DNA of 64,000 bases from Terrimesophilobacter bigeumensis (GTDB lineage Bacteria > Actinomycetota > Actinomycetes > Actinomycetales > Microbacteriaceae): the NCBI RefSeq assembly GCF_039537265.1, contig NZ_BAABAE010000004.1, positions 62,001-126,000 on the forward strand, written 5' to 3'. Under the pieces are notes generated by a model, which made no database searches, had not been told where the DNA came from, and saw only the letters and a program-made list of their open reading frames with translations. A program made the position numbers and the translations under genes. Shown piece after piece: positions 50,331-58,935 of the stretch; the first letter of the stretch is position 1, and the number at the start of each line of letters is the position of its first letter.

Positions 50331-52066
50331 GCGCCGAGAGCCTGCTCGAGGGGCTCGACCCGGAACAGCGGGTCGCCGTGGAGTCCCTGCTCGGGCCGGT
50401 GTGCCTGCTCGCCGGCGCTGGCACGGGCAAGACGAGGGCGATCACCCATCGCATCGCCTACGGCGTCGCCAACGGCGTCTACAGCGAGGGCAAGGTCATG
50501 GCTCTCACCTTCACGACCCGAGCCGCGGGCGAGTTGCGCACGAGGCTCCGCGGGCTCGGCGCGGGCGGGGTCGCGAGCCGCACCTTCCACGCCGCGGCGC
50601 TCTCCCAGCTCGCGTTCTTCTGGCCGCAGGTCGTCGGGGGGACGATGCCGCGCATCCTCGAGGGCAAGGCGCGCCTCCTCGGGCAGGTCGCTGAGTCGCT
50701 CCGGATGCGGGTCGACACCGCCGCACTGCGCGACCTCGCCGCCGAGGTCGAGTGGCGGAAGGTCTCCGGCCTCGGCATCGAGGAGTATGCGACGGCCGGC
50801 CGTACCCCGCCCGGTTCGCTCAGCACCGAGCAGGTCGTCGCCCTCCAGCAGGGCTACGAGAACCTCAAGGACGACCGTCGGCAGCTCGACTTCGAGGACG
50901 TACTGCTGGCCTGCGCCGGCATGATCGACTCGGAGCCGAGGGTGGCCCAGCAGGTGCGCGAGCAGTACCGCTTCTTCGTGGTCGACGAGTACCAGGATGT
51001 CTCCCCGCTGCAGCAGCGGTTGCTGGAGCTGTGGCTCGGCGATCGCGAAGACCTCTGCGTGGTCGGGGACGCGAGCCAGACGATCTACTCCTTCGCGGGG
51101 GCGAGCCCGGAGTTCCTGCTGGGCTTTCCGCGGCGGTATCCGGATGCGATGGTCGTCCGGCTGGAACGCAACTACCGGTCGACTCCCGCGATCGTGGACG
51201 CGGCGAACCGGCTCATGCGCGGGCGAGCAGGGGCGCTCACGCTCACGGCGGCCGCGGCCTCTGTCGCCGCACCGCCGGCGGAGGTGGCGACGATCCCGTC
51301 GGCCGCGCCCTCCCGGACGGTGTCGCCCCCGCCCTCCGCAGCGCCGACGATCGACGCCTGCCGCTCCGACACCGAAGAGGCCAGAGGGGTCGCCTCGCGC
51401 ATCGGCGAACTCATCGCGGGTGGCGCGAAGCCGCAGGACATCGCCGTGCTCTACCGCATCAACGTGCAGTCGGTCGCGCTCGGCGCCGCGCTCGACGACG
51501 CGGGGGTGAGCTACCAGGTGCGCGGGGGGACTCGCTTCTTCGACCTGCCCGAGATCAAGCAGGCGATCATGATGCTCAAGGGCGCGACGATCGTGAAGAC
51601 CGACGAGCAGCTGTTCAGGACGGTGAGCGACGTGCTGCGCTCGCTCGGCTGGACGCAGGAACCGCCGGAGTCGCGTGGCGCCGTCCGGAGCAGGTGGGAG
51701 TCGCTCAACACGCTCATGCTGCTCGCCGAGGACCAGCCTCCCGGTACCGGGCTTGCCGGGTTCGTCGCCGAACTGCTCGAACGCTCGGCCGGCCAGCACG
51801 AGCCGACCATGGCTGCGGTGACCCTCGCGACCCTGCACTCGGCGAAGGGTCTCGAGTGGGACACCGTCTTCCTCGTCGGCCTGCAGGAGGGGCTCGTGCC
51901 GATCGGGTATGCGTCGACCCCTGAGGCGATCGACGAGGAGCGCCGTCTCCTCTACGTCGGGCTCACGCGGGCACGGAAACGTCTGCACCTCTCGTGGTCC
52001 GCCTCGAACGGGCAGCGGAGCGGCGAGAATCGGCCCTCGAGGTTCCTCGCGGAGCTCGCTCGCTGA
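50327..52066 (+). CDS. uvrD2: UvrD2-type superfamily 1 DNA helicase, lacking the HRDC domain
   Basis: A 579-residue 3'-5' DNA helicase. Motifs GAGTGKT (about 30-36), TFTTRAAGEL, VVDEYQDVS (about 218-226), GDASQTIYSF, LATLHSAKGLEWD and VGLTRARKRL are intact. The nudC-uvrD2 pairing is conserved in actinobacteria. Mycobacterial UvrD2 is about 700 residues with a tetracysteine linker and HRDC domain; this protein ends after motif VI. A Pro/Ala-rich insertion lies near residues 305-345. The last 104 bases overlap the convergent E1-like gene. Confidence 0.9.
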   Translation: MSAESLLEGLDPEQRVAVESLLGPVCLLAGAGTGKTRAITHRIAYGVANGVYSEGKVMALTFTTRAAGELRTRLRGLGAGGVASRTFHAAALSQLAFFWPQVVGGTMPRILEGKARLLGQVAESLRMRVDTAALRDLAAEVEWRKVSGLGIEEYATAGRTPPGSLSTEQVVALQQGYENLKDDRRQLDFEDVLLACAGMIDSEPRVAQQVREQYRFFVVDEYQDVSPLQQRLLELWLGDREDLCVVGDASQTIYSFAGASPEFLLGFPRRYPDAMVVRLERNYRSTPAIVDAANRLMRGRAGALTLTAAAASVAAPPAEVATIPSAAPSRTVSPPPSAAPTIDACRSDTEEARGVASRIGELIAGGAKPQDIAVLYRINVQSVALGAALDDAGVSYQVRGGTRFFDLPEIKQAIMMLKGATIVKTDEQLFRTVSDVLRSLGWTQEPPESRGAVRSRWESLNTLMLLAEDQPPGTGLAGFVAELLERSAGQHEPTMAAVTLATLHSAKGLEWDTVFLVGLQEGLVPIGYASTPEAIDEERRLLYVGLTRARKRLHLSWSASNGQRSGENRPSRFLAELAR

Positions 52067-52913
52067 CCGCGGGCCCTCCGGACTCGAACTCCGTGAGACC
52101 GGCGCACCCGCAGTCCGGATGCGCCACGTGGCCCTGCCTCGACTGCTCGCCCGTCGCGGCGTCGATCGTGAAGCTCGTCGCGGCGGGCGCGGGCAGACCG
52201 GCGACCCGGTTCGCGAGGAGCCGCGCAGCCACGGTCGCCGTCTCGCTCGCCAGGAACGAGGTCTCGGCGGTGCTGCGCAGCCCCCAGAGTTGCGAGGCGA
52301 TCGCCGGCCAGGCCGGGTCGGCATCCGTCCGGTATCGGTCGAGGCAGTACAGGCAGGGACCGGAGCCGGGCTCGACGAGCGGGCCGATTCGGACCCCCGT
52401 GTCTCCGAACACGATCGGCAGATGCGGGATGTCGCGGCGCAGCCAGAGGCCGTAGAACTCCGGGTCGAGCACGTAATGGCCGACGACCGTTGCAATCGCG
52501 GCGGAGCGCAGCGCCGGGGCGGCGACCGCGTCCCCGGGGCTCGCGCCCGTTGCCCGCGGGTCGAGTCCGGCCTCGGTGAGGCGCCAGGCGAGCCGGTCGG
52601 CCGTCGGTCCGGTACCGGAGACCACGACGGTGTGCGAGGGCGCGGGGGAGCCTTTCGCGGGCGAACCCTGCGCGCTCTCGAGCGCGGGCAAGATGGCGGT
52701 CTGGAATCCGGCGATCTGCGCCTTCGTGAGCCCGGAGTTCGTGCCGATCACCTGGATGCCGGTCGCGGTCGACCCGACGGTGAGGGCGGCGAGCAGACGT
52801 TCCTCGGCGACCGTGACGTGGTCGAACCGGGCGCGCGGCTCGTCCACGCCGAGTTGGAGGCTGGTGGGGCTGCGCCAGACGAGCGGATAGCGGGGGTCGA
52901 GTCGGAGGGTCAC
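51963..52913 (-). CDS. E1/ThiF-like, cyclodehydratase-type protein
   Basis: A 316-residue protein resembling the E1-like (ocin-ThiF) half of TOMM cyclodehydratases. GPCLYCLDRYR (CxxC) and HPDCGCAG (CxC) can form the structural zinc site. The middle segment SHTVVVSGTGPTADRLAWRLTEAG is a Rossmann-like stretch. No YcaO partner or precursor peptide is in the window, so peptide modification cannot be assigned. Homologues commonly stand beside uvrD2 in this group. GTG at 52913 is the first good start. The Arg/Ser-rich C-tail is antisense to the end of uvrD2. Confidence 0.7.
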   Translation of the reverse strand: MTLRLDPRYPLVWRSPTSLQLGVDEPRARFDHVTVAEERLLAALTVGSTATGIQVIGTNSGLTKAQIAGFQTAILPALESAQGSPAKGSPAPSHTVVVSGTGPTADRLAWRLTEAGLDPRATGASPGDAVAAPALRSAAIATVVGHYVLDPEFYGLWLRRDIPHLPIVFGDTGVRIGPLVEPGSGPCLYCLDRYRTDADPAWPAIASQLWGLRSTAETSFLASETATVAARLLANRVAGLPAPAATSFTIDAATGEQSRQGHVAHPDCGCAGLTEFESGGPAVSERAPRGTSRADSRRSAARSRRTTRGADVSVPA

Positions 52914-53050
52914 CCCGCCATGATGCCGTGCTCGCGAGAAGTGGGTCGGAATCTGTCCACAGGTGCGCTGGAGCTTTGAGCGAAGGCCATTTCTGGCCTT
53001 CGCGGCAGGCCTAGCCGTGCCAGCGCCGATGCCCGTCCCGGGCGTCGGTT

Positions 53051-54424
53051 TTACTCGACGGGCCGGTCCTCGCCGCCTTCGTCGTTCAGGAGGTCCTCGA
53101 TCGCGCGGTCGACATCGTCGAGCTCGGGCTCCGGGTCGGTGATCCTCGCGACGAGCGCTGCCGGGTCGTCGATGTCCTCGCTCGAGGGTACGAGGTCGGG
53201 GTGCGACCACAGGGCGTCCCTGCGCTCGGCGCCCACGGCATCCGTGAGCTGCTGCCACATCGCGGCAGCCTCGCGAAGCCGGCGCGGTCGCAGTTCGAGG
53301 CCGACGAGCGTCGAGAACGCCGACTCGGCCGGTCCGCCGGATGCGCGGCGTCGCCGCACCGTCTCGGCGATGGCCCCCGACTTGGGCAGGCGGTTCGTCG
53401 CCTCCGCCGTCACGACGTCGACCCAGCCCTCGATGAGGGCGAGCGTCGTCTCCAGCCGGGTGAGCGCGGAGAGCTGCGACTCGTTCTTCGGGGCGAGCAG
53501 TTCACCGGCCGAGACCGCGTGCTGCAGCGATTCGGGGTTGGACGGGTCGAAGTTCTCGGCGAGCTCCTCGAGACGTTCGGTGTTGATCGTGATGCCCCGG
53601 GCGATGTCGCCGATCGCACTGAGCAGCTGCAGCCGAAGCCACCGCGCGTGGCGGAACAGCCTGGCGTGGGCGAGCTCGCGCACCGCGAGGTAGAGGCGCA
53701 CCTGCTCCTCGTCGATGTCCAGCCCCGCGCCGAACGCCGCCACGTTCTGCGGGATGATCGCGGCCTGCGCCGCAGCGTCCTCCTCCGCACCGAAGAGCGG
53801 GATGCCCACATCGCCTCCCGAGACGACCTCGGTCGAGAGCTGGCCGACCACCTGGCCGAGCTGCATCGCGAAGAGGGTCCCGCCGACGTTGCGCATGAGT
53901 CTGCTTGCACCGGCGATCATGTCGCTCATCTCCTCGGGCGACTGCTCGTGCAGCACTCGGGTCAGGGCATCCGCGATACTCGTCGCGACGGGTTCGGCGA
54001 GCTGCGTCCAGATCGGCATCGTCGTCGTGACCCACTCCGTGCGGCTGATGAGGCGCGGGGTCGCGGTGAGTTCTGCGACGTAGGTGGCCTCGTCGAGCCA
54101 GAGGGCTGCGACGTGGAAGGCCTGTTCGAGGGCGGAGCGCTCGGCGGGAAGGGACGGCTGGCGTTCGCGCCCTGCAACGGCTTTCGCCTGCTCGAGGGCC
54201 AGGTCCCAGTTGATGCCGTCCCCGCTGTTCTGGAGGGCATCCTGCAGCTTGCTCATCAGCTGGGCGACGAGCGCGGGATCGTTGGGGAGGCCTGCGGCAC
54301 TCGCCAGGCGGCCCGGGTCGAGGTCGGAGTTGCCGGAGAGGAACTCCCGAAGGAGGTCGCGGAACTCCTCCTCCGGGTTCCCCTGGTCGCCTTCGCCGGG
54401 GCCATGATCCGAGTTGTCAGGCAT
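53051..54424 (-). CDS. DUF2342 zinc-metalloprotease-like protein
   Basis: A 457-residue protein of the actinobacterial DUF2342/TIGR03624 family, described as zinc-dependent metalloproteases or putative hydrolases. The conserved core is VRLYLAVRELAHARLFRHARWLR, which supplies E-x2-H, with MIAGASRLMRNVGGTLFAMQLGQVVGQLSTEV before it. The N-tail is acidic and Gly-rich. Substrate unknown. The ATG is 7 bases from a -10 box. It is divergent from the PDZ-Lon gene, an arrangement widespread in actinobacteria. Confidence 0.88.
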   Translation of the reverse strand: MPDNSDHGPGEGDQGNPEEEFRDLLREFLSGNSDLDPGRLASAAGLPNDPALVAQLMSKLQDALQNSGDGINWDLALEQAKAVAGRERQPSLPAERSALEQAFHVAALWLDEATYVAELTATPRLISRTEWVTTTMPIWTQLAEPVATSIADALTRVLHEQSPEEMSDMIAGASRLMRNVGGTLFAMQLGQVVGQLSTEVVSGGDVGIPLFGAEEDAAAQAAIIPQNVAAFGAGLDIDEEQVRLYLAVRELAHARLFRHARWLRLQLLSAIGDIARGITINTERLEELAENFDPSNPESLQHAVSAGELLAPKNESQLSALTRLETTLALIEGWVDVVTAEATNRLPKSGAIAETVRRRRASGGPAESAFSTLVGLELRPRRLREAAAMWQQLTDAVGAERRDALWSHPDLVPSSEDIDDPAALVARITDPEPELDDVDRAIEDLLNDEGGEDRPVE

Positions 54425-54431
54425 GAGAACT

Positions 54432-54437
54432 ACGCTA
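54432..54437 (-). promoter_or_regulatory. Leaderless promoter -10 box, DUF2342
   Basis: Minus-strand TAGCGT, 7 bases, ATG at 54424. Confidence 0.55.
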
Positions 54438-54471
54438 GCCGCTGCACCGCTGGCGCGGCTGGGTTTTCACC

Positions 54472-54477
54472 TAGGCT
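54472..54477 (+). promoter_or_regulatory. -10 box of the PDZ-Lon gene
   Basis: TAGGCT, about 52 bases before the GTG at 54530. Unlike most boxes here it gives a leader, and that leader contains a hairpin. Confidence 0.5.
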
Positions 54478-54485
54478 TGAATCTT

Positions 54486-54502
54486 CCACAGTGCGCCTGT
54501 GG
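54486..54502 (+). promoter_or_regulatory. Hairpin in the 5' leader of the PDZ-Lon gene
   Basis: CCACAG-TGCGC-CTGTGG: a perfect 6-bp stem just inside the predicted transcript, ending 16 bases before AAAGGA (54519-54524). Confidence 0.45.
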
Positions 54503-54529
54503 CGAACAGGTTCTCGCGAAAGGACTGGC

Positions 54530-55642
54530 GTGGCCCTCTTCGGCATCGACGACTCGGAAGCACCCTCGGGTCGGGGCAGGTCCAGGCGGATCGGCGGCTG
54601 GCTCTTCACCGTGGCGATCCTCGGGGTGTGCCTCTTCGCGCTCGTCCCATCCCCCTACGTCATCGACGTGCCTGGCCCGGTCTTCAATACCCTCGGCGAG
54701 GTCACGATCGACGGGAAGAAGGTCCCCCTCATCGAGATCCCGGGGGAGACCACCTACCCGACCGACGGCGCCCTCGACCTGCTCACGGTGAGCACCGTCG
54801 GCGATCGGGGGAACACGCCGACCTGGTTCGAGGTGGTCACCGCCTGGTTCGATCCTTCGAAAGCCGTCCTGCCGCTCGACTCGGTGTATCCGCCCGGCTA
54901 TTCGGTCGAGCAGTCCAATGAGGACGGCAGGGTCATGATGGCGAACTCGCAGAAGGATGCGATCGCCGCCGCGCTCACCGAGCTCGGCTACGACCTTCCC
55001 GTTACCGTGACCGTCGGCTCCCTCACCGAGAACTCCCCGTCCGACGGCATTCTCGAGCCGGGGGACGTCATCCTGTCGGTCGGCGGTCGGTCGGTGGTCG
55101 GCGTCGAGGACATGCGCTCGGTGATCGCCGAGAACGGGGTGGGGAAGCCGATCGAGATCGAGATCACCAGGAACGGTGAGCCGATGACGGTCTCGATCGT
55201 GCCTGAACTGAGCGACGAGAACCCGCCGGCGCCCATCGTCGGCGTCTACCCGGCGATCGACTACGACTACCCGTTCGAGGTGAAGATCCAGTTGCAGAAC
55301 GTGGGCGGGCCGAGCGGTGGACAGATGTTCGCTCTCGGCATCATCGACAAGCTGACCCCCGGCGAGCTCAACGGTGGGGAGCGCGTCGCGGGCACGGGAA
55401 CGATCGACGCGGCGGGGAAGGTCGGGCCGATCGGCGGCATCCGGCAGAAGCTGTACGGGGCATTGAGGGCGGGTGCGACCTGGTTCCTCGCCCCGAAGGC
55501 GAACTGCGACGAGGTCGTGGGGCATGTGCCCGACGGTCTTCACGTGGTCGCGGTGTCGACGCTCGAGGACTCGCTCGCGGCGCTCACGGCGATCGAGTCC
55601 GGGCGCGAAACCGGGTCGCTTCCGTCCTGCGCCACCGGCTGA
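54530..55642 (+). CDS. Membrane-anchored PDZ and Lon-type (S16) protease
   Basis: A 370-residue YlbL-like protein. One N-terminal membrane helix (about 20-42) is followed by a PDZ domain (about 155-235: GILEPGDVILSVGGRSVVG) and a Lon-type proteolytic domain. The catalytic Ser is in GGPSGG, and the Lys is in the TGTIDAAGKVGPIGGIRQK segment (GGIRQK). The active site should face outside. Bacillus YlbL relatives are linked to recovery from DNA damage; that link is by family only. AAAGGA lies 5 bases before the GTG. Confidence 0.9.
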   Translation: MALFGIDDSEAPSGRGRSRRIGGWLFTVAILGVCLFALVPSPYVIDVPGPVFNTLGEVTIDGKKVPLIEIPGETTYPTDGALDLLTVSTVGDRGNTPTWFEVVTAWFDPSKAVLPLDSVYPPGYSVEQSNEDGRVMMANSQKDAIAAALTELGYDLPVTVTVGSLTENSPSDGILEPGDVILSVGGRSVVGVEDMRSVIAENGVGKPIEIEITRNGEPMTVSIVPELSDENPPAPIVGVYPAIDYDYPFEVKIQLQNVGGPSGGQMFALGIIDKLTPGELNGGERVAGTGTIDAAGKVGPIGGIRQKLYGALRAGATWFLAPKANCDEVVGHVPDGLHVVAVSTLEDSLAALTAIESGRETGSLPSCATG

Positions 55643-55690
55643 GCGCCGGCCCCGGGAGCTCTCGGGAGAACGGCGGATGTGACCAACGGT

Positions 55691-55696
55691 TACGAT
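55691..55696 (+). promoter_or_regulatory. -10 box of the UPF0182 gene
   Basis: TACGAT, 43 bases before the TTG start. The leader carries AGGAG at 55722-55726. Confidence 0.45.
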
Positions 55697-55733
55697 GGAC
55701 TGATCCCCGTCTCGACAAGCCAGGAGTGGTTCC

Positions 55734-58631
55734 TTGACCTCAACACCCGCTGAGCGCCACCCGGCCCAACGCTCCCGCGTCCCCCTCGTCATCGCGATCG
55801 CCGTCATCGGCGCGCTCGTCATCGCATTCTTCGTCTTCGCCGGCCTCTACGCCGACTGGCTGTGGTACGAGCAGCTCGGGTTCCTGAACGTCCTCACGAC
55901 GCAGTGGACTGCGGCCGCGGCGATGTTCGGCATCGGGTTCTTCGCGATGGCGATTCCGGTGTGGGTGAGCATCGAGGTCGCGTTCCGCTGGCGGCCGGTG
56001 TACGCGAAGCTCAGTTCGCAGCTCGACCGCTACCAGCAGGTCATCGAGCCGCTGCGCCGCCTGGCGATGTATGGCATCCCGGTCGTGCTCGGCCTCTTCG
56101 CCGGTGTCGCGACGAGCGCCAACTGGAAGCTCGCACTCGAGTGGCTCAACCGCACGCCGGCCGGAGTCGCCGACCCGCAGTTCGGGTTGGATGTCTCCTT
56201 CTACCTCTTCGAGCTGCCCTTCTATCGTGCGGTCGTCGCCTTCGCATCGGCGATCGTGCTCATCGCCCTCCTCGCTGCGGTTGCCACGAGCTACCTCTAC
56301 GGCGCCCTGCGGTTCAACGGGCGTGAGGTGCGGATCTCGCGCTCGGCGCGCATCCAGTTCGCCACGATGGCCGCCGTCTACCTCCTCATCCAGGCCGTGA
56401 GCATCTGGCTCGACCAGTACGGGACGATGGCCACGAGCACCTCGACAGACCTCATCACCGGTGCGGGTTACACCGATGTCAACGCGGTCATCCCCGGGCG
56501 CGCGATCCTCGCCGGCATCGCCGCTCTCGTCGCCATCCTCTTCATCGTGACGGCGATCATCGGGCGCTGGCGCCTGCCGATCGTCGGGACGGCGCTGCTC
56601 ATCGTGAGCGCCATCCTCATCGGTGGCGTTTACCCCTGGATCGTGCAGCGCTTCCAGGTCGAGCCGAGCGCGCGCACGGCGGAGTCGCAGTTCATCGAGC
56701 GGAACATCGAGGCGACGCGGGCCGCGTACGGGGTTTCGGATGTCGTCGAGTCGCCCTACAAGGCGCACACCGACACCGCGCCGGGGACCCTGCGCAACGA
56801 CGCCGAGACGACGGCGAACATCCGTATCCTGGACCCTGCCCTGGTGACGGATGCCTTCGCCCAGCTCGAGCAGATCAAGCAGTACTACCAGTTCGCACCG
56901 CACCTCGACGTCGACCGCTACACGATCGACGGCAAGTCGCAGGACACCGTGATCGCGGTGCGCGAGCTCAATCAGGCCGGAATCGGCAGCTCGAGCAACT
57001 GGGTCAACGATCACATCGTCTACACCCACGGCTATGGGGTCGTCGCCGCGTACGGCAACCAGCGCACGGTCGACGGGCTTCCGGAGTTCATCGAGCACGG
57101 CATCCCGAGCACCGGCGACCTGGGCGAGTTCCAGCCGCGGGTGTACTTCGGCGAGGCCTCGCCGGACTACTCGATCGTCGGCGCCCCGGAGGGGGCGACC
57201 CCGGCCGAGCTCGACTACCCGTCGGGAACCGAGGAGAACAGCCAGAACGCCCAGTTCACCTACGACGGCAACGGCGGGCCGACGCTCGACGGCATCTTCA
57301 AGAAGCTCGTCTTCGCCATCAAGTTCCAGTCGGAGCAGATCCTGCTCTCGAGCGATGTCAACGAGAAGTCGCAGATCCTCTACGACCGCGACCCGCTCAC
57401 GCGCGTGCAGAAGGTGGCGCCGTACCTGACCCTCGACACCGACCCCTATCCGGCGGTGGTCGACGGCAAGATCGTCTGGATCGTCGACGGCTACACGACG
57501 AGCGACCAGTACCCGTACTCGAAGGTCGAGCAGCTCTCGAACGCGATCGCCGACACCTACACGCCGACCCCGCTCTTCGCGGTCGACGACATCAACTACA
57601 TCCGCAACTCGGTGAAGGCCACGGTCGACGCCTACACCGGTGAGGTCACGCTCTACGCCTGGGACGACAGCGACCCGATCCTCAAGACCTGGCAGAAGAT
57701 CTTCCCGACCACGATCCAGCCGATGAGCGAGATGAGCCCCGAGCTCATGAGCCATGTGCGCTACCCCTCGGACCTGTTCAAGGTTCAGCGGGCGATCCTC
57801 GGCACGTACCACGTGACCGACCCGGGTTCGTGGTTCCAGAGCGACGATGCGTGGATCACGCCGCCGGACCCGACGCAGCCCTCGGCCAGTGCCAAGCTGC
57901 AGCCGCCGTACTACCTGACGATGAAGGTTCCGGGGGCGGAGACCTCGGCGTTCACGCTCTACTCGACCTACATCCCGCAGGAGTCCGGGGACAATGCGCG
58001 CAGCATCCTCACCGGATATCTCGCGGTCAACGCGGACGCCGGCTCGACGCCGGGGACGATCTCGCCCGACTACGGCAAGTTCACCCTGCTCACGCTGCCC
58101 AAGGCGGAGACGGTGCCCGGGCCCGGTCAGGTGCAGAACAACTTCAACTCCGACCCGACGGTGTCGACGGAGCTCAACCTGCTCAGCCAGGGCTCGACGG
58201 ATGTCAAGAAGGGCAACCTTCTGACGCTACCGGTCGGTGGCGGGCTGCTCTACGTGCAGCCGGTCTACATCCAGTCGACCGGTGAGACGAGCTATCCGCT
58301 GCTCAAGAAGGTGCTCGTAGCCTTCGGTGACAAGATCGCCTTCGAGTCGACACTGGACGCCGCACTCGACTCGATCTTCGGGGGCGACTCCGGAGCCCAG
58401 GCCGGCGACAACGAGACGCCGCCGGATGAGGGCGAGGAGCCGGGCACTGAGGAGCCGACGACACCGACGGACAACGCCGCGCTCGATGCGGCGCTCAGGG
58501 ATGCCGCTGCAGCCCTCAAGGAGCGGGAGGCCGCCTACGCGGCCAACGACCTCGTCGCGGCGGCCGAGGCCGATGAGAAGCTGCAGGATGCCCTTGAGCG
58601 GGCGCTTGCCGCCTCCGGGGTCACCCCCTGA
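55734..58631 (+). CDS. UPF0182 family membrane protein
   Basis: A 965-residue member of UPF0182 (COG1615), found across actinobacteria with unknown function. About seven membrane helices occupy residues 18-325. A large external domain follows (about 330-900: GIFKKLVFAIKFQSEQILLSSDVNEKSQILYDRDP is diagnostic). An acidic linker (DNETPPDEGEEPGTEEP) and a helical Ala-rich C-tail complete it. TTG at 55734 is supported by AGGAG 7 bases upstream. Single gene; the next feature is the initiator tRNA region. Confidence 0.93.
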   Translation: MTSTPAERHPAQRSRVPLVIAIAVIGALVIAFFVFAGLYADWLWYEQLGFLNVLTTQWTAAAAMFGIGFFAMAIPVWVSIEVAFRWRPVYAKLSSQLDRYQQVIEPLRRLAMYGIPVVLGLFAGVATSANWKLALEWLNRTPAGVADPQFGLDVSFYLFELPFYRAVVAFASAIVLIALLAAVATSYLYGALRFNGREVRISRSARIQFATMAAVYLLIQAVSIWLDQYGTMATSTSTDLITGAGYTDVNAVIPGRAILAGIAALVAILFIVTAIIGRWRLPIVGTALLIVSAILIGGVYPWIVQRFQVEPSARTAESQFIERNIEATRAAYGVSDVVESPYKAHTDTAPGTLRNDAETTANIRILDPALVTDAFAQLEQIKQYYQFAPHLDVDRYTIDGKSQDTVIAVRELNQAGIGSSSNWVNDHIVYTHGYGVVAAYGNQRTVDGLPEFIEHGIPSTGDLGEFQPRVYFGEASPDYSIVGAPEGATPAELDYPSGTEENSQNAQFTYDGNGGPTLDGIFKKLVFAIKFQSEQILLSSDVNEKSQILYDRDPLTRVQKVAPYLTLDTDPYPAVVDGKIVWIVDGYTTSDQYPYSKVEQLSNAIADTYTPTPLFAVDDINYIRNSVKATVDAYTGEVTLYAWDDSDPILKTWQKIFPTTIQPMSEMSPELMSHVRYPSDLFKVQRAILGTYHVTDPGSWFQSDDAWITPPDPTQPSASAKLQPPYYLTMKVPGAETSAFTLYSTYIPQESGDNARSILTGYLAVNADAGSTPGTISPDYGKFTLLTLPKAETVPGPGQVQNNFNSDPTVSTELNLLSQGSTDVKKGNLLTLPVGGGLLYVQPVYIQSTGETSYPLLKKVLVAFGDKIAFESTLDAALDSIFGGDSGAQAGDNETPPDEGEEPGTEEPTTPTDNAALDAALRDAAAALKEREAAYAANDLVAAAEADEKLQDALERALAASGVTP

Positions 58632-58659
58632 CGCGCTTTCGGTCCCGAACTTCTCGGGT

Positions 58660-58700
58660 CGAGCCTGTCGAGACCGCAACCTCGGGTCTCGACAGGCTCG
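58660..58700. repeat. 16-bp inverted repeat (CGAGCCTGTCGAGACC type)
   Basis: CGAGCCTGTCGAGACC (58660-58675) and its exact complement (58685-58700) around a 9-base loop, 28 bases after the UPF0182 stop. Such TCGACAGGCTCG palindromes occur at gene ends in Micrococcales genomes; terminator function is inferred. Confidence 0.75.
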
Positions 58701-58703
58701 GCC

Positions 58704-58742
58704 GGAGAGGATGCGGTCTCGATGGGAGAGGATGCGGTCTCG
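58704..58742. repeat. 18-bp direct repeat, two copies
   Basis: GGAGAGGATGCGGTCTCG at 58704-58721 and 58725-58742, a 21-base period. It lies between the inverted repeat and the tRNA promoter. Confidence 0.8.
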
Positions 58743-58771
58743 CCCGGAGGGACGGGTGGGATCCACTGTGC

Positions 58772-58777
58772 TAGAGT
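58772..58777 (+). promoter_or_regulatory. -10 box of the initiator tRNA gene
   Basis: TAGAGT, 12 bases before the mature tRNA 5' end, so a primary transcript with a short 5' extension is expected. Confidence 0.5.
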
Positions 58778-58789
58778 TGACCTTCGTGC

Positions 58790-58863
<74 letters not shown>

Positions 58864-58895
58864 CGCAGTGCCTGTCAGGTTCGCCTTGATGGGCG

Positions 58896-58931
58896 ACAAA
58901 GGCCCGGAACCGCAAGGTTCCGGGCCTTTGT
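58896..58931. terminator. Strong bidirectional terminator between tRNA-fMet and the propeller-like gene
   Basis: A perfect 16-bp stem (ACAAAGGCCCGGAACC and its complement) with a GCAA tetraloop. The stem ends in TTTGT on the rightward strand and the same on the other, fitting termination in both directions. Confidence 0.9.
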
Positions 58932-58935
58932 CATG

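Larger units (their letters stand above)
58632..58789. other. Non-coding spacer with repeats and the tRNA promoter
   Basis: Together with the tRNA and terminator, this is the only stretch of about 300 bases without a protein gene. It holds a 16-bp inverted repeat, an 18-bp direct repeat and the tRNA promoter; I see no small gene in it. Confidence 0.7.

Noticed and set aside
50108..52495. Minus-strand open frame of 795 codons over uvrD2
   Set aside because: Shadow of uvrD2 and the nudC end; only the separate frame 51963-52913 shows recognisable motifs.
51963..52913. Peptide-antibiotic (TOMM) gene cluster
   Set aside because: Only the E1-like gene is present; no YcaO, no precursor peptide and no dedicated exporter beside it.
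55740..57812. Minus-strand open frame of 690 codons opposite the UPF0182 gene
   Set aside because: Antisense shadow; the plus strand matches a conserved family.
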